Counted from the first letter of the stretch, positions 34,364 through 45,661 are shown. The stretch: DNA of 64,000 nucleotides from Arthrobacter sp. AZCC_0090 (GCF_014207375.1 NZ_JACHEE010000003.1:310001-374000), one strand, 5' to 3'. Notes: generated from the sequence alone by a model not told the origin. Program-made: numbers and translations.

Positions 34364-36085
34364 ATGAGTGACCACACCCCAATTGCGACAGACAACCAGC
34401 CGGACATCAAGCCACGCAGCCGGGTCGTAACGGACGGCATCCATGCCGCCCCCGCGCGAGGCATGTTCCGGGCCGTAGGCATGGGCGATGACGACTTCGC
34501 CAAGCCCCAAATCGGCGTCGCGAGCTCGTGGAACGAAATTACGCCCTGCAACCTCTCGCTGAACCGACTCGCCCAGGGCGCCAAGGAAGGCGTTCACGCC
34601 GGCGGTGGTTTCCCCATGCAGTTCGGAACCATTTCCGTTTCGGACGGAATTTCCATGGGCCACGAGGGCATGCACTTCTCCCTTGTCTCGCGCGAAGTCA
34701 TTGCCGACTCCGTTGAAACCGTCATGCAGGCCGAGCGCATTGACGGCTCTGTTTTGCTGGCCGGCTGCGACAAGTCCCTCCCGGGCATGCTGATGGCGGC
34801 TGCCCGCCTGGATCTCGCCAGCGTCTTCCTTTACGCCGGTTCCATCATGCCGGGCTGGGTCAAGCTCGAGGACGGCTCGGAGAAGGAAGTCACCCTCATC
34901 GACGCTTTCGAGGCCGTGGGCGCATGCGCTGCCGGCAAGATGAGCATGGGTGACCTGGACCGCATCGAACGCGCGATCTGTCCCGGCGAAGGCGCCTGCG
35001 GCGGTATGTACACGGCCAACACCATGGCGTGCATCGGCGAAGCCCTCGGCATGTCCCTGCCGGGCTCGGCCGCCCCGCCCTCGGCAGACCGCCGTCGTGA
35101 TGACTTTGCCCGCAAGTCCGGTGAAGCAGTGGTCAACCTGCTCCGCCTCGGCATCACCGCCCGGGACATCATGACCAAGAAGGCGTTCGAGAACGCCATT
35201 GCCGTCACCATGGCGTTCGGCGGTTCCACTAACGCCGTCCTGCACTTGCTCGCGATCGCCCGCGAAGCCGAGGTCGAACTGACGCTCGACGACTTCAACC
35301 GCATCGGCGACAAGATCCCGCACCTGGGTGACCTGAAGCCCTTCGGTCGCTATGTCATGACCGATGTCGACAAGATCGGCGGCGTGCCGGTCATCATGAA
35401 GGCGCTGCTCGACGCCGGACTGCTGCACGGCGACTGCCTGACGGTCACGGGCAAGACCCTCGCCGAGAACCTGGCCTCCATCAACCCGCCGGACCTGGAC
35501 GGCAAGATCCTGCGCGCCCTGGACAACCCGATCCACAAGACCGGCGGCATCACCATCCTGCACGGTTCCATGGCGCCGGAAGGTGCCGTCGTGAAGAGCG
35601 CCGGCTTCGACGCCGATGTCTTCGAAGGAACCGCCCGCGTGTTCGAACGCGAACAGGGCGCCCTCGACGCTTTGGACAAGGGCGAGATCAAGGCCGGGGA
35701 CGTCGTCGTGATCCGTTACGAAGGACCGAAGGGCGGCCCGGGCATGCGTGAGATGCTCGCCATCACCGGCGCCATCAAGGGCGCGGGCCTCGGCAAGGAC
35801 GTGCTCCTTCTGACCGATGGCCGCTTCTCCGGCGGCACCACCGGCCTCTGCATCGGCCACGTTGCGCCTGAAGCCGTCGACGGCGGTCCCATCGCCTTCG
35901 TCAAGGACGGCGACAAGATTCGCGTGGACATCGCTGCCCGTTCGTTTGACCTCCTGGTGGACGAAGCCGAGCTCGAGTCCCGCAAGGTCGGCTGGGAGCC
36001 CCTCCCGGCGAAGTTCACCAAGGGTGTCCTTGCCAAGTACGCCAAGCTGGTGCACAGCGCCTCCACGGGCGCTTACTGCGGGTAG
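34364..36085 (+). CDS. ilvD: Dihydroxy-acid dehydratase
   Basis: A 573-residue Fe-S dehydratase forming the 2-keto acids of valine and isoleucine. Cluster cysteines are in [13 protein letters not shown] and [20 protein letters not shown], and the substrate/Mg region is in [15 protein letters not shown], where another Cys ligand sits. C-terminal [19 protein letters not shown] is intact. ATG 34364 gives the usual family length; an upstream open frame of 46 residues is not conserved-looking. Followed by inverted-repeat family A and then the ilvB leader. Confidence 0.97.
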   Translation: MSDHTPIATDNQPDIKPRSRVVTDGIHAAPARGMFRAVGMGDDDFAKPQIGVASSWNEITPCNLSLNRLAQGAKEGVHAGGGFPMQFGTISVSDGISMGHEGMHFSLVSREVIADSVETVMQAERIDGSVLLAGCDKSLPGMLMAAARLDLASVFLYAGSIMPGWVKLEDGSEKEVTLIDAFEAVGACAAGKMSMGDLDRIERAICPGEGACGGMYTANTMACIGEALGMSLPGSAAPPSADRRRDDFARKSGEAVVNLLRLGITARDIMTKKAFENAIAVTMAFGGSTNAVLHLLAIAREAEVELTLDDFNRIGDKIPHLGDLKPFGRYVMTDVDKIGGVPVIMKALLDAGLLHGDCLTVTGKTLAENLASINPPDLDGKILRALDNPIHKTGGITILHGSMAPEGAVVKSAGFDADVFEGTARVFEREQGALDALDKGEIKAGDVVVIRYEGPKGGPGMREMLAITGAIKGAGLGKDVLLLTDGRFSGGTTGLCIGHVAPEAVDGGPIAFVKDGDKIRVDIAARSFDLLVDEAELESRKVGWEPLPAKFTKGVLAKYAKLVHSASTGAYCG

Positions 36086-36098
36086 TTCTGGGTTCCGG

Positions 36099-36164
36099 CC
36101 CAACTGACTCGCAGTTGTTGTCGTTTTGACGCCTCATAACGACAACAACTGCGAGTCACTTGGG
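36099..36164. repeat. 31-bp imperfect inverted repeat (family A) after ilvD
   Basis: Arms 36099-36129 and 36134-36164 pair at 29 of 31 positions around a 4-base loop. The inner core CGCAGTTGTTGTCGTTTTG is the same as in the element at 17145-17208. It begins 14 bases after the ilvD stop, so it may end ilvD transcription. Confidence 0.8.
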
Positions 36165-36201
36165 TGAGCGTCCGAGGTAGGACCAACCCGTGGACAATGG
36201 G

Positions 36202-36218
36202 GTCCACATAGTGAGATG
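36202..36218. promoter_or_regulatory. Half-conserved NdgR/LtbR-type site upstream of ilvB
   Basis: GTCCA-N5-TGAGATG aligns with the leuC and ilvD sites; the right arm is exact, the left arm degenerate. It lies just before a TTGACA (36232-36237). A second copy of the right arm in reverse, ATCTCAC (36241-36247), pairs with GTGAGAT (36211-36217). Confidence 0.4.
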
Positions 36219-36267
36219 AGTTCTTCGTCGTTTGACACTTATCTCACAAAGAGGGAACACTGAACGC

Positions 36268-36336
36268 ATGATCGCATTCGTTACTGTCGGCGCCACCGTG
36301 GGCACTGTCGTACTTACCAAGCGCGTGGCCTCCTAG
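36268..36336 (+). CDS. Valine-rich leader peptide of the ilvB attenuator
   Basis: A 22-codon open frame from ATG 36268 to TAG 36336 with six valines, one isoleucine and one leucine ([20 protein letters not shown] is its first 20 residues). GAGGGA lies 11 bases upstream. It is followed by a strong terminator before ilvB, as in transcription attenuation by ribosome stalling when charged Val/Ile/Leu tRNAs are scarce. A Leu-, Ile- and Val-responsive attenuator in front of ilvB is known in Corynebacterium, which supports the call. Confidence 0.8.
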   Translation: MIAFVTVGATVGTVVLTKRVAS

Positions 36337-36363
36337 CCCGACTGGTAACGAACCGTCACGCGC

Positions 36364-36400
36364 AACCCCTCGAAGAGCCGCAAGGCTGAGGGGTTTTTTT
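36364..36400 (+). terminator. ilvB attenuator terminator
   Basis: AACCCCTC / GAGGGGTT with an inner AGCC-gcaa-GGCT stem, followed by a run of T, 97 bases before the ilvB start. Just upstream GCGCGTG (36321-36327, inside the leader peptide) can pair with CACGCGC (36357-36363), giving the protector hairpin expected for attenuation. Confidence 0.85.
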
Positions 36401-36496
36401 ATTTCCCGCAGGGGACAGCGCGAAGCAAGAACCCGTATGAACGCAGTACCCAAGCAGTACCTTTCACTAATTGAAGATCCCCAAAGGAAGAGCCCG

Positions 36497-38398
36497 ATGA
36501 GCAAAGGATCGCCGATCAGCCCCTCGCTGATGGCTGCAAAGTCCGCTGGAGCCCCCAAAGCTCCGGAAAAGGTCGACCGTCCGGCTGACGCCGTCGTCGA
36601 CAATGCTGCAACTCTCTCTCCTGTACTCGGGCCGAACAACGTTGTACCCCCAACGGTGATGACCGGCTCGGAAGCTATTGTCCGTTCGCTCGAAGAACTC
36701 GGCGTCGACGATATTTTTGGTTTGCCCGGTGGCGCGATCCTCCCCACCTATGACCCTTTGATGGCCTCCAAGATGAATCACGTCCTGGTCCGTCACGAAC
36801 AGGGAGCCGGCCACGCAGCCCAAGGCTACGCCATGGTTACCGGGCGGGTTGGCGTCTGTATCGCCACCTCCGGCCCCGGTGCCACCAACCTCGTTACCGC
36901 CATCATGGACGCCCACATGGACTCCGTGCCGCTCGTGGCCATCACCGGCCAAGTATCCGCTTCCGTCATTGGCACGGATGCGTTCCAGGAAGCGGACATT
37001 GTTGGCATTACCATGCCGATCACAAAGCACTCCTTCCTGGTGACGGACCCCAACGATATTCCGCACGTCATGGCCGAAGCTTTCTACCTTGCCAGCACCG
37101 GGCGTCCCGGTCCGGTACTGGTGGACATTGCCAAGAACGCCCAGCAGGGGACCATGACCTTCTCCTGGCCGCCCAAGATCGATTTGCCGGGCTATCGGCC
37201 GGTGGTCCGTGGCCACAACAAGCAGGTGCGCGAGGCTGCCCGTCTGATCGCTGCGGCAAGCAAGCCTGTCCTGTACGTCGGTGGCGGTGTGGTCAAGGCG
37301 CACGCTTCGGCCGAACTGCGCGAACTCGCAGAGCTGACCGGCGCACCCGTGGTGACCACCCTCATGGCCCGCGGCGCGTTCCCGGATTCCCACCCTCAGC
37401 ACGTCGGCATGCCGGGCATGCACGGCACGGTTTCCGCGGTCACCGCACTGCAGCAGTCCGATCTGCTGATCACCCTAGGTGCACGCTTCGATGACCGGGT
37501 GACTGGCGTCCTCAGCACCTTCGCTCCGCACGCCAAGATCATCCACGCGGACATCGACCCCGCGGAGATTTCCAAGAACCGCACGGCTGACGTTCCGATC
37601 GTGGGATCGGTCAAGGAGATCATTCCGGAGTTGAGCGAGGCCGTCCGGGCCGCGTTCGAACAATCCGGCACCCCGGACCTGGACAGCTGGTGGGCATTCC
37701 TCAACAACCTTCGCGACACCTACCCCCTGGGTTGGACCGAGCCCGAAGACGGACTCAGTGCCCCCCAACGAGTCATCGAACGCATCGGTGCGCTCACGGG
37801 GCCGGAAGGCATCTACGTTGCGGGCGTAGGCCAGCACCAGATGTGGGCCGCTCAATTCATCAAATACGAGCGTCCCCATGCCTGGCTGAACTCCGGCGGC
37901 GCCGGAACCATGGGTTATGCCGTGCCTGCAGCCATGGGCGCCAAGGTCGGAGAACCCGACCGCGTGGTCTGGGCGATCGACGGCGACGGTTGCTTCCAGA
38001 TGACCAACCAGGAGCTGGCCACCTGTGCCATCAACAAAATTCCCATCAAGGTTGCCATCATCAACAACTCTTCGCTGGGCATGGTGCGCCAGTGGCAGAC
38101 CCTCTTCTATGAAGGCCGCTACTCCAACACCGATTTGAACACCGGCCACGACACCGTCCGTATCCCGGACTTCGTCAAGCTGGCGGACGCGTACGGTTGT
38201 GCTGCGTTCCGCTGCGAGCGGGACGAGGACATCGACGCCACCATCCAGAAGGCACTGGAAATCAATGACCGCCCTGTGGTCATCGACTTCGTGGTCAGCC
38301 CGAACTCCATGGTGTGGCCGATGGTCCCCTCAGGAGTCTCCAACGACCAGATCCAGGTTGCCCGCAACATGACCCCGGAATGGGAAGAGGAGGACTAG
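36497..38398 (+). CDS. ilvB: Acetolactate synthase large subunit
   Basis: A 633-residue ThDP/FAD enzyme making acetolactate or acetohydroxybutyrate. Visible: [16 protein letters not shown], the catalytic Glu in [34 protein letters not shown], and the ThDP motif [15 protein letters not shown] with [15 protein letters not shown] 36497 is preceded by AAAGGAAG; an earlier ATG at 36437 would add 20 residues. An Ala/Pro-rich N-terminal extension of about 50 residues is typical of actinobacteria. Overlaps nothing; ilvN starts 2 bases after its stop. Controlled by the upstream attenuator. Confidence 0.97.
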   Translation: MSKGSPISPSLMAAKSAGAPKAPEKVDRPADAVVDNAATLSPVLGPNNVVPPTVMTGSEAIVRSLEELGVDDIFGLPGGAILPTYDPLMASKMNHVLVRHEQGAGHAAQGYAMVTGRVGVCIATSGPGATNLVTAIMDAHMDSVPLVAITGQVSASVIGTDAFQEADIVGITMPITKHSFLVTDPNDIPHVMAEAFYLASTGRPGPVLVDIAKNAQQGTMTFSWPPKIDLPGYRPVVRGHNKQVREAARLIAAASKPVLYVGGGVVKAHASAELRELAELTGAPVVTTLMARGAFPDSHPQHVGMPGMHGTVSAVTALQQSDLLITLGARFDDRVTGVLSTFAPHAKIIHADIDPAEISKNRTADVPIVGSVKEIIPELSEAVRAAFEQSGTPDLDSWWAFLNNLRDTYPLGWTEPEDGLSAPQRVIERIGALTGPEGIYVAGVGQHQMWAAQFIKYERPHAWLNSGGAGTMGYAVPAAMGAKVGEPDRVVWAIDGDGCFQMTNQELATCAINKIPIKVAIINNSSLGMVRQWQTLFYEGRYSNTDLNTGHDTVRIPDFVKLADAYGCAAFRCERDEDIDATIQKALEINDRPVVIDFVVSPNSMVWPMVPSGVSNDQIQVARNMTPEWEEED

Positions 38399-38400
38399 CC

Positions 38401-38913
38401 ATGAGCCGCCACACACTGTCCGTTCTGGTCGAAGACAAGCCCGGCGTGCTGACCCGCGTGGCCAGCCTCTTCGCCCGGCGCGCCTTCAACATCAACTCCC
38501 TGGCCGTCGGCCCCACCGAGGTTGCCGGGATTTCCCGCATGACTGTCGTCGTCGACGCCGATGGTGAACTCATCGAACAGGTCACCAAACAGCTCAACAA
38601 ATTGATCAACGTGATCAAGATTGTCGAGCTGACCCCAGAATCTTCCGTGCAACGTGACCACATCCTGGTCAAGGTACGTGCGGATGCCGCGACACGCCTG
38701 CAGGTCACCCAAGCTGCAGACTTGTTCCGTGCCTCAGTGGTTGACGTTTCCACAGACTCGGTGGTTATCGAGGCAACCGGTACTCCGGAAAAGCTCGCAG
38801 CGCTGCTTTCTGTGCTCGAGCCATTCGGCATCCGCGAAATCGTGCAGTCCGGCACCTTGGCCGTTGGACGGGGATCCCGCTCCATGAGTGACAGGGCTCT
38901 ACGCAGCGCTTAA
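38401..38913 (+). CDS. ilvN: Acetolactate synthase small (regulatory) subunit
   Basis: A 170-residue regulatory subunit with an N-terminal ACT domain (HTLSVLVEDKPGVLTRVASL, then FARRAFNINSLAVGPTE), where valine binds for feedback inhibition, and a C-terminal ACT-like domain (DHILVKVRADAATRLQV). ATG 38401 follows the ilvB stop by 2 bases. A frame that extends further upstream overlaps ilvB and is not used. Confidence 0.97.
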   Translation: MSRHTLSVLVEDKPGVLTRVASLFARRAFNINSLAVGPTEVAGISRMTVVVDADGELIEQVTKQLNKLINVIKIVELTPESSVQRDHILVKVRADAATRLQVTQAADLFRASVVDVSTDSVVIEATGTPEKLAALLSVLEPFGIREIVQSGTLAVGRGSRSMSDRALRSA

Positions 38914-38938
38914 GACACTGAGTAAGACACCGTCTTAG

Positions 38939-40036
<1,098 letters not shown>

Positions 40037-40128
40037 TTAAAGGCACCTGTTGAAGCCGCGGCGTGGCCGTAGCAATTCAACACAGAACGCCGTTCGGGAT
40101 AGGCTCGAAATGAAGCCGCCCGGCATGG

Positions 40129-40158
40129 AGGCCGGACCCGGTATACCGGGTCCGGCCT
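40129..40158 (+). terminator. Hairpin between ilvC and serA
   Basis: AGGCCGGACCCGG / CCGGGTCCGGCCT is a 13-bp perfect stem with a 4-base loop, 93 bases after ilvC. The tail lacks a strong U-run (TTCGTCG). Confidence 0.6.
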
Positions 40159-40221
40159 TCGTCGTCAAAGAATCGTTTCACCAAAACCCCACCTGAAAAA
40201 AGAGAGCTAAAGAGGTCACCG

Positions 40222-41817
40222 GTGACTAGCACCAAGCCAGTAGTACTCCTCGCTGAGGAACTTTCGCCCGCCACGATCGAGGCCCTTGGTCCGGACTTCG
40301 AGATCCGCCAAACCGACGGTGCGGACCGCTCCCAGCTGCTCTCCGCAATCGTCGACGTCGACGCCATCCTCGTGCGGTCCGCAACCCATGTGGACGCCGA
40401 GGCAATTGCCGCAGCCAAGAACCTGAAGATCATCGCGCGTGCCGGCGTCGGCCTGGACAACGTGGACATCAAGGCCGCCACCCAGGCTGGCGTCATGGTG
40501 GTCAACGCCCCGACGTCGAACATTGTGTCCGCAGCCGAACTCACGGTCGGCCACATCCTCAGCCTTGCCCGCCACATCCCGCAGGCGAGCTCCGCCCTCA
40601 AGGGCGGCGAATGGAAGCGCTCCAAGTACACGGGCATCGAGCTCTTCGAAAAGAAGATCGGCATCATCGGCCTCGGACGCATCGGAGCCCTCGTGGCTGC
40701 CCGGCTGCAGGGCTTCGAGACCGAGATCCTCGCGTACGACCCCTACATCACCTCCGCCCGGGCAGCGCAGCTCGGCGTCAAGCTTGTCACCTTGGACGAA
40801 CTGCTGGAGAAGTCGGACTTCATCACCATCCACATGCCCAAGACCCCTGAAACCGTAGGCATGCTGGGCGCCGATGCCTTCAAGAAGATGAAGGAAACGG
40901 CCTACGTGGTCAACGTTGCCCGTGGTGGCCTGATCGACGAGGAAGCCCTTCACGAGGCCTTGGAAGATGGTCAGATCGCCGGCGCCGGAATCGATGTGTT
41001 CGTCAAGGAGCCGAGCACCGACCTCCCGTTCTTCGGTATGGACAACGTCATCGTGACGCCCCACCTGGGTGCCTCCACCGATGAAGCCCAGGAAAAGGCG
41101 GGCGTCTCCGTGGCAAAGTCCGTGCGCCTGGCCCTTGCCGGCGAACTCGTGCCTGACGCCGTCAACGTTGCGGGCGGCGTGATCGCTTCCGACGTTCGCC
41201 CCGGAATTCCGCTCATCGAAAAGCTCGGCCGTATCTTCACGGCCTTGACCCACGCATCGCTGACGCAGATCGACGTCGAGGTTGCAGGCGAAATTGCGAG
41301 CCTGGACGTGAAGGTCCTTGAGCTCGCCGCCCTCAAGGGCGTGTTCGCCGACGTCGTCACTGAGCAGGTCTCGTATGTCAACGCACCGGTCATCGCCGAG
41401 CAGCGAGGCATCAACACCCGTTTGATCACGACGTCGGAAGCCGAGGACTACCGCAACGTCCTGACTATCCGCGGCGCACTCAGCGACGGCTCCCAGATCT
41501 CGGTGGCCGGCACCCTGACTGGACCTAAGCAAGTCCAGAAGCTGGTGGGCGTCAACGGCTACGACGTCGAAATCCCGATCAGCGAGCATCTGGTAGTCGT
41601 TTCCTACGCGGACCGTCCCGGCGTCATTGGCACGATCGGCCATATCCTCGGCATGAACAACATCAACATCGGTGGCATGCAGGTGGCCCGCCAGAGCGAA
41701 GGTGGCCAGGTCCTGGCGCTGCTGACGATCGACACTTCCGTGCCGCAGCAGGTCCTTGAGGCAATCAAGGCCGGGATCGGTGCCGACATGGTTCGTGAAG
41801 TCGATCTGGAGGACTAG
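40222..41817 (+). CDS. serA: D-3-phosphoglycerate dehydrogenase
   Basis: A 531-residue enzyme for the first step of serine synthesis (3-phosphoglycerate to 3-phosphohydroxypyruvate). Catalytic domain VRSATHVDAEAIAAAKNLKI, NAD fold IGIIGLGRIGALVAARLQGF, catalytic His/Glu segments NVARGGLIDEEAL and VTPHLGASTDEAQEKAG, then an allosteric-substrate-binding domain (about 320-450) and C-terminal ACT domain (VVVSYADRPGVIGTIGHILG), the long type I form typical of actinobacteria and inhibited by serine. GTG 40222 start. Confidence 0.97.
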   Translation: MTSTKPVVLLAEELSPATIEALGPDFEIRQTDGADRSQLLSAIVDVDAILVRSATHVDAEAIAAAKNLKIIARAGVGLDNVDIKAATQAGVMVVNAPTSNIVSAAELTVGHILSLARHIPQASSALKGGEWKRSKYTGIELFEKKIGIIGLGRIGALVAARLQGFETEILAYDPYITSARAAQLGVKLVTLDELLEKSDFITIHMPKTPETVGMLGADAFKKMKETAYVVNVARGGLIDEEALHEALEDGQIAGAGIDVFVKEPSTDLPFFGMDNVIVTPHLGASTDEAQEKAGVSVAKSVRLALAGELVPDAVNVAGGVIASDVRPGIPLIEKLGRIFTALTHASLTQIDVEVAGEIASLDVKVLELAALKGVFADVVTEQVSYVNAPVIAEQRGINTRLITTSEAEDYRNVLTIRGALSDGSQISVAGTLTGPKQVQKLVGVNGYDVEIPISEHLVVVSYADRPGVIGTIGHILGMNNINIGGMQVARQSEGGQVLALLTIDTSVPQQVLEAIKAGIGADMVREVDLED

Positions 41818-42027
41818 CATCCGAACCGCTTGAGCTAAAATCGTGTGCCGCAGTTCACATCGGCCACATATTATTGGCCGGTCTGCCTACAATGGCTTGG
41901 TCCGAAATTCGGATCCGGCGGCAGGCCGGCCAATACCCTTTGCACACACCCGGTGGATTCCTCTTGCCTCGGCATGGTTTCAGGGAGAGCAGTGTGCGCA
42001 CCCGCAATCCAGGACTCAGGGAGCCCT

Positions 42028-44832
42028 ATGAACGCCGTCCAGAGGTTCATCAGAAGCCGTGTGCTGCTGTTGACCGCGGCCATTTTGATCGTCGCCATGT
42101 GCATGTCCGTCTTCATCCAAAGCCAGTCCCAGGCCGCGCTGAACCGGACGGTGGATGAGAATTCGCGAGGCCTGTACGACATCCTCGTGCAGGCCAAGGC
42201 CGGGAACACCAAAGACGGCGGAGCCCTCATCCAGCCGGACATCGCTAACGGCCAGGGCGGCATCAGCTTCCAGCAACTCGAGAAGATCCGTGGTCTGGGT
42301 GGCACGTCCGTTGCCGCCCCCATCAGCCTTGTCTCCCGGGTGACGCAGAACCTGGAGGCCCCGCGGCTTGATGCGATGGATTACCTCGGCTACAACGCAG
42401 GCCTTGCTGGCGGCGCCACTGCAGGGGACCCCACCGGAACGGACTCCAAGAAGTGGCCCGCGCCGGAATCCGTCCTTCCTGCGCAGCCAAAGAAGTACCG
42501 CCTGACAGCCACTGCCGTGAGCTCCGACGGAGTATCCCAGCAAACGCTCTTCCAGGCCAGTGCTGAAGGAACCCTGGGCAAAGGCCAGGTTGTTGAACAG
42601 CAGACCGCCGGAGGGAAGAGCATCCGCATTGCCGGCCCAGCAGGGGAGACCGGGATCAAGTTCCCTGCGCCTGCCGGTGGCTCCGAGCACAACCTCTTCA
42701 ACCTTTCGGTCGCCCTTCCCATGGCCCCGCAGGTCACCGAATCCGTCGTCGCAGTCGACCCCGCAGCTGAACGTGCGCTCCTTGGATCTGCCGGTGACTT
42801 CCTGGCACCGCTGGAAAAAGCACCACCTGTCGATACGCGCAACGCGGGCGCCATCGGCCGCTACTTTGAACAGCTGTTCGCCAAGAGCCCCACGCAGCAA
42901 GAGCTCGAACAGGGCCCCGACTTCCTCGGTGTCAAGCTCAAATATTGGGCGCCCCTCATGACCCAGTATCAGCAGGCAAAGCTGTCCGGCCAGATCACGG
43001 ATGCCTCGCAGGCCATTCCCCTGATCGTCCGGCAGGGAACATCTCTTGACCTGAAGTACTCGGTCAAGATCCAGGAAATCGACGATTCCGGCAAGGTCGT
43101 CAATGACGTCGGCACTGTCTCGCGTTCGTTGGACAAGGACTACCTGCCCTTCGTTTCAAAGTCGCCGTTTGCCCTCGAATGGCCCGGATCCACCGACCAC
43201 AGCCAGCTGCTCGGTAACACGGGCAATTTCGGTCAAGGCCTGTACCAGCCTGCCCAGTGGAGCACGGACTTCGCGGCCGCACCCAAGTACAAGGACGGCG
43301 AAGCCTCCGCGAACGGTGCCGTCGGCAAGTCCGCAATGCCGGGGGACTGGGTGACAGTCAACAAGCTGCCCGAGAAGTCGGCCTTCGGGGCGATGGTGGA
43401 CCAGGCCCAGCGCAAGCCTGTTGACGAGCGCTCGTACCGTGAGAATCTTTCCACGGGATCGAAGCGGGCTACGCCGCTGCCGATGGTCTATGGGACGTTT
43501 GATCCAGCCCAGATCCAAAAAGCAGCAGGCGACGTCAACAAGCTCCCCTTGGGGGGCTACGACCCGGCTCCTATGACGCTCCAGAAGGACGCCGCAGGCA
43601 ATGACACCGCAGCCAAAGGCCTCAAGCCGTCGCTGAGCGCCACGGGCCTGGTGAGCCAATCCGCCGGTGCCATTACCGACTACTACGGCCTTGCCGCAGC
43701 CCGCGGTTACGATTCCAACGCCAACGTGATCGATGCCGTACGGGTCCGCGCCAGCGCCCCCGGCAACTGGAAACAAGCCCAGCCGGACGTCGACAAGCTC
43801 GCTGCCCAGATCCGCGACATGGGACTCGAAGCCACCGTGGTGGCCGGTTCCGCGCGTGAAGACGCCAACATCTTCGTCCCGGGGTATTCCAAGGACGACG
43901 CCGGCAAGGAGTCGGACCTGGGCACCGTCGTGCAATCGTGGGTCCGTCAGGATGCCGCCGATGCTGTCTCCGGGTCCCTGACAAGCACCAACATCACCCT
44001 CCTCTTCCTGACGCTGTGCGGTGCCACGCTCCTGACCGGCGCTTCCACAGTCAGCTACATCCGCCAGAGACGCAGTGAGGCCGGGATCCTCCGGGCCATG
44101 GGCTGGACCCAAAAGAGGGTCCGGCGCTGGGTCCTTGAGGAATTCGGCATTGGTGCAGCAATCCTTGCCGTGGCAGGCATCGCGCTGAGCCTACTGAGCT
44201 GGAATCTAGCCACGGTCATTGTTTCCGCGTCCGTGTTGCTCATCTACTTCGCTGCCGCGTACTTCGCTGCCCAGCAGTTGCGGCACCGTGACGTCGTAGA
44301 CCAGGAACCGCAGCACGATGAACGCCTCATCGCAGTGGATTCGCCGCTGACGTTTGCGTACCGTCAGCTGGTCACCAACCGTTTCAACTCAGTCGCGCTG
44401 GCAGTGGCAGTCGGCGTGTTCGGGGCCGCCGTTGGTGCCCTGATCGCCTTGCTCATTGACATTCCACGGGCAGCAGGAGCCAGTGCACTCAGCGGACTGG
44501 CGTCGGCCACCATCGCGTTGCCGAGCGTCACCCTGGCGGTCTGCGGGGTGCTCGTCGGCCTCGTCCTGACCTTGGTCACAGGACGGTTCGAACTCCGGGC
44601 CAAGCGCGAACAACTTGGCACGCTCAAGGCCATGGGCTGGAACCCGGACATGCTGGGGCAGGTTCGATTCTTCGAAAATGCCTTGGTCGGGACTGCGGCC
44701 TTGGTCCTGGGCGTCCTGGGCGCGCTGGGCCTTGGCCTGCTGCTCGCTCCCTATGCCGCACTCTGGGCCGCCTTGGCCGGATTGCTGGCTGTACTTTGCT
44801 GGATTCCCATTGCAACGAAAGTGGTCAAATGA
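42028..44832 (+). CDS. FtsX-type ABC transporter permease
   Basis: A 934-residue MacB/FtsX-like permease. One TM segment at the N-terminus (VLLLTAAILIVAMCMSVFIQ), an unusually large extracytoplasmic region of about 600 residues, then an FtsX module with three TM segments and a coupling loop (RQRRSEAGILRAMGWTQKRV), and a second FtsX module (LTLVTGRFELRAKREQLGTL, then KAMGWNPDMLG). The two coupling loops with RAMGW/KAMGW are the marks of the type VII ABC mechanotransmitters. ATG 42028 has GGGAG upstream. Partner ATPase overlaps its stop. Substrate unknown; export or cell-wall signalling is expected. Confidence 0.9.
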   Translation: MNAVQRFIRSRVLLLTAAILIVAMCMSVFIQSQSQAALNRTVDENSRGLYDILVQAKAGNTKDGGALIQPDIANGQGGISFQQLEKIRGLGGTSVAAPISLVSRVTQNLEAPRLDAMDYLGYNAGLAGGATAGDPTGTDSKKWPAPESVLPAQPKKYRLTATAVSSDGVSQQTLFQASAEGTLGKGQVVEQQTAGGKSIRIAGPAGETGIKFPAPAGGSEHNLFNLSVALPMAPQVTESVVAVDPAAERALLGSAGDFLAPLEKAPPVDTRNAGAIGRYFEQLFAKSPTQQELEQGPDFLGVKLKYWAPLMTQYQQAKLSGQITDASQAIPLIVRQGTSLDLKYSVKIQEIDDSGKVVNDVGTVSRSLDKDYLPFVSKSPFALEWPGSTDHSQLLGNTGNFGQGLYQPAQWSTDFAAAPKYKDGEASANGAVGKSAMPGDWVTVNKLPEKSAFGAMVDQAQRKPVDERSYRENLSTGSKRATPLPMVYGTFDPAQIQKAAGDVNKLPLGGYDPAPMTLQKDAAGNDTAAKGLKPSLSATGLVSQSAGAITDYYGLAAARGYDSNANVIDAVRVRASAPGNWKQAQPDVDKLAAQIRDMGLEATVVAGSAREDANIFVPGYSKDDAGKESDLGTVVQSWVRQDAADAVSGSLTSTNITLLFLTLCGATLLTGASTVSYIRQRRSEAGILRAMGWTQKRVRRWVLEEFGIGAAILAVAGIALSLLSWNLATVIVSASVLLIYFAAAYFAAQQLRHRDVVDQEPQHDERLIAVDSPLTFAYRQLVTNRFNSVALAVAVGVFGAAVGALIALLIDIPRAAGASALSGLASATIALPSVTLAVCGVLVGLVLTLVTGRFELRAKREQLGTLKAMGWNPDMLGQVRFFENALVGTAALVLGVLGALGLGLLLAPYAALWAALAGLLAVLCWIPIATKVVK

Positions 44833-45584
44833 CTGACAATCTCCAACCCGATCTGACCCCGGCCACGGAATCCACCGACGAGTCGCTGTTGACCCGCGCA
44901 AATACCATCGTGAAGGCCGAGGACCACGCGACGCCCCTGCAGTTGAGCAACATCACCATCCGCTATGGCGGGGACAAGGGTGGTGCCGAGCCGGTCACGG
45001 TCGTCGAGGACTTCAGCCTCACCCTCCACGCCGGCGAGATGCACTGCATCGCCGGGCGAAGCGGCTCAGGCAAGACCAGCATCCTGACGGTTGGCGCGGG
45101 ACTCACGCTTCCGACGTCGGGCCGGGTCCTCTGGGAAGGCGACTCCCTGGAGAAGATGGGGGACGACGAAATCGCAGACCGCCGCCGCGCGCTGATCGGG
45201 TACGTGGACCAGGGTGGTGCGTTGATCGATGGCATGAGTGCGTTGGAGAATGTCCTGTTGCCGGCCGTTCCCGACGGCGAAGTGGAGCAGCGCACCGAAA
45301 TGGCCAAGGACCTGTTGGACCTGGTGGGTCTGGGCCGGCGCATGCGCCACCGTCCGGCGCAGCTGTCCGGAGGTGAGCGCCAGCGCGTCGCGATCGCCCG
45401 CGCGCTGATCCTGGGTACCCGTGTCCTGGTAGTGGACGAGCCCACGGCCAGCTTGGACCGTACCTCGGCCAACCGCATCATCAGCATCCTGAAGGACACC
45501 ACCAGCGATGGCATTGCCGTGCTGGTGGCCTCGCACGACCACGAGCTGGTTAGGCTCAGCGATACGCTGACTGAATTGATCTAG
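44829..45584 (+). CDS. ABC transporter ATP-binding protein (MacB/LolD type)
   Basis: A 251-residue ATPase with Walker A GRSGSGKTS, signature LSGGERQRVAIARALILGTR, Walker B VLVVDEPTASLD and switch His in VASHDHELV. MacB/LolD-type proteins pair with FtsX-like permeases, and the gene overlaps the permease (ATGA), so they form one transporter. An N-terminal extension of about 30 residues before the ATPase core is disordered-looking. Confidence 0.93.
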   Translation: MTDNLQPDLTPATESTDESLLTRANTIVKAEDHATPLQLSNITIRYGGDKGGAEPVTVVEDFSLTLHAGEMHCIAGRSGSGKTSILTVGAGLTLPTSGRVLWEGDSLEKMGDDEIADRRRALIGYVDQGGALIDGMSALENVLLPAVPDGEVEQRTEMAKDLLDLVGLGRRMRHRPAQLSGGERQRVAIARALILGTRVLVVDEPTASLDRTSANRIISILKDTTSDGIAVLVASHDHELVRLSDTLTELI

Positions 45585-45596
45585 TAACCGATGCTT

Positions 45597-45627
45597 CCGG
45601 ACCGGCCGTCACATGCGGCCGGTCCGG
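45597..45627 (+). terminator. Terminator after the ABC transporter operon
   Basis: CCGGACCGGCCG / CGGCCGGTCCGG, 12-bp perfect stem with a 7-base loop, followed by TCTTTCC. Confidence 0.7.
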
Positions 45628-45661
45628 TCTTTCCATCTCCAAGAGAAGGTAACTTCGTAGA

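Noticed and set aside
34298..36103. 601-residue open frame opposite ilvD
   Set aside because: Same antisense artefact; ilvD is certain on the other strand.
40216..41820. 534-residue open frame opposite serA
   Set aside because: Antisense artefact; composition typical of reverse-read coding DNA.
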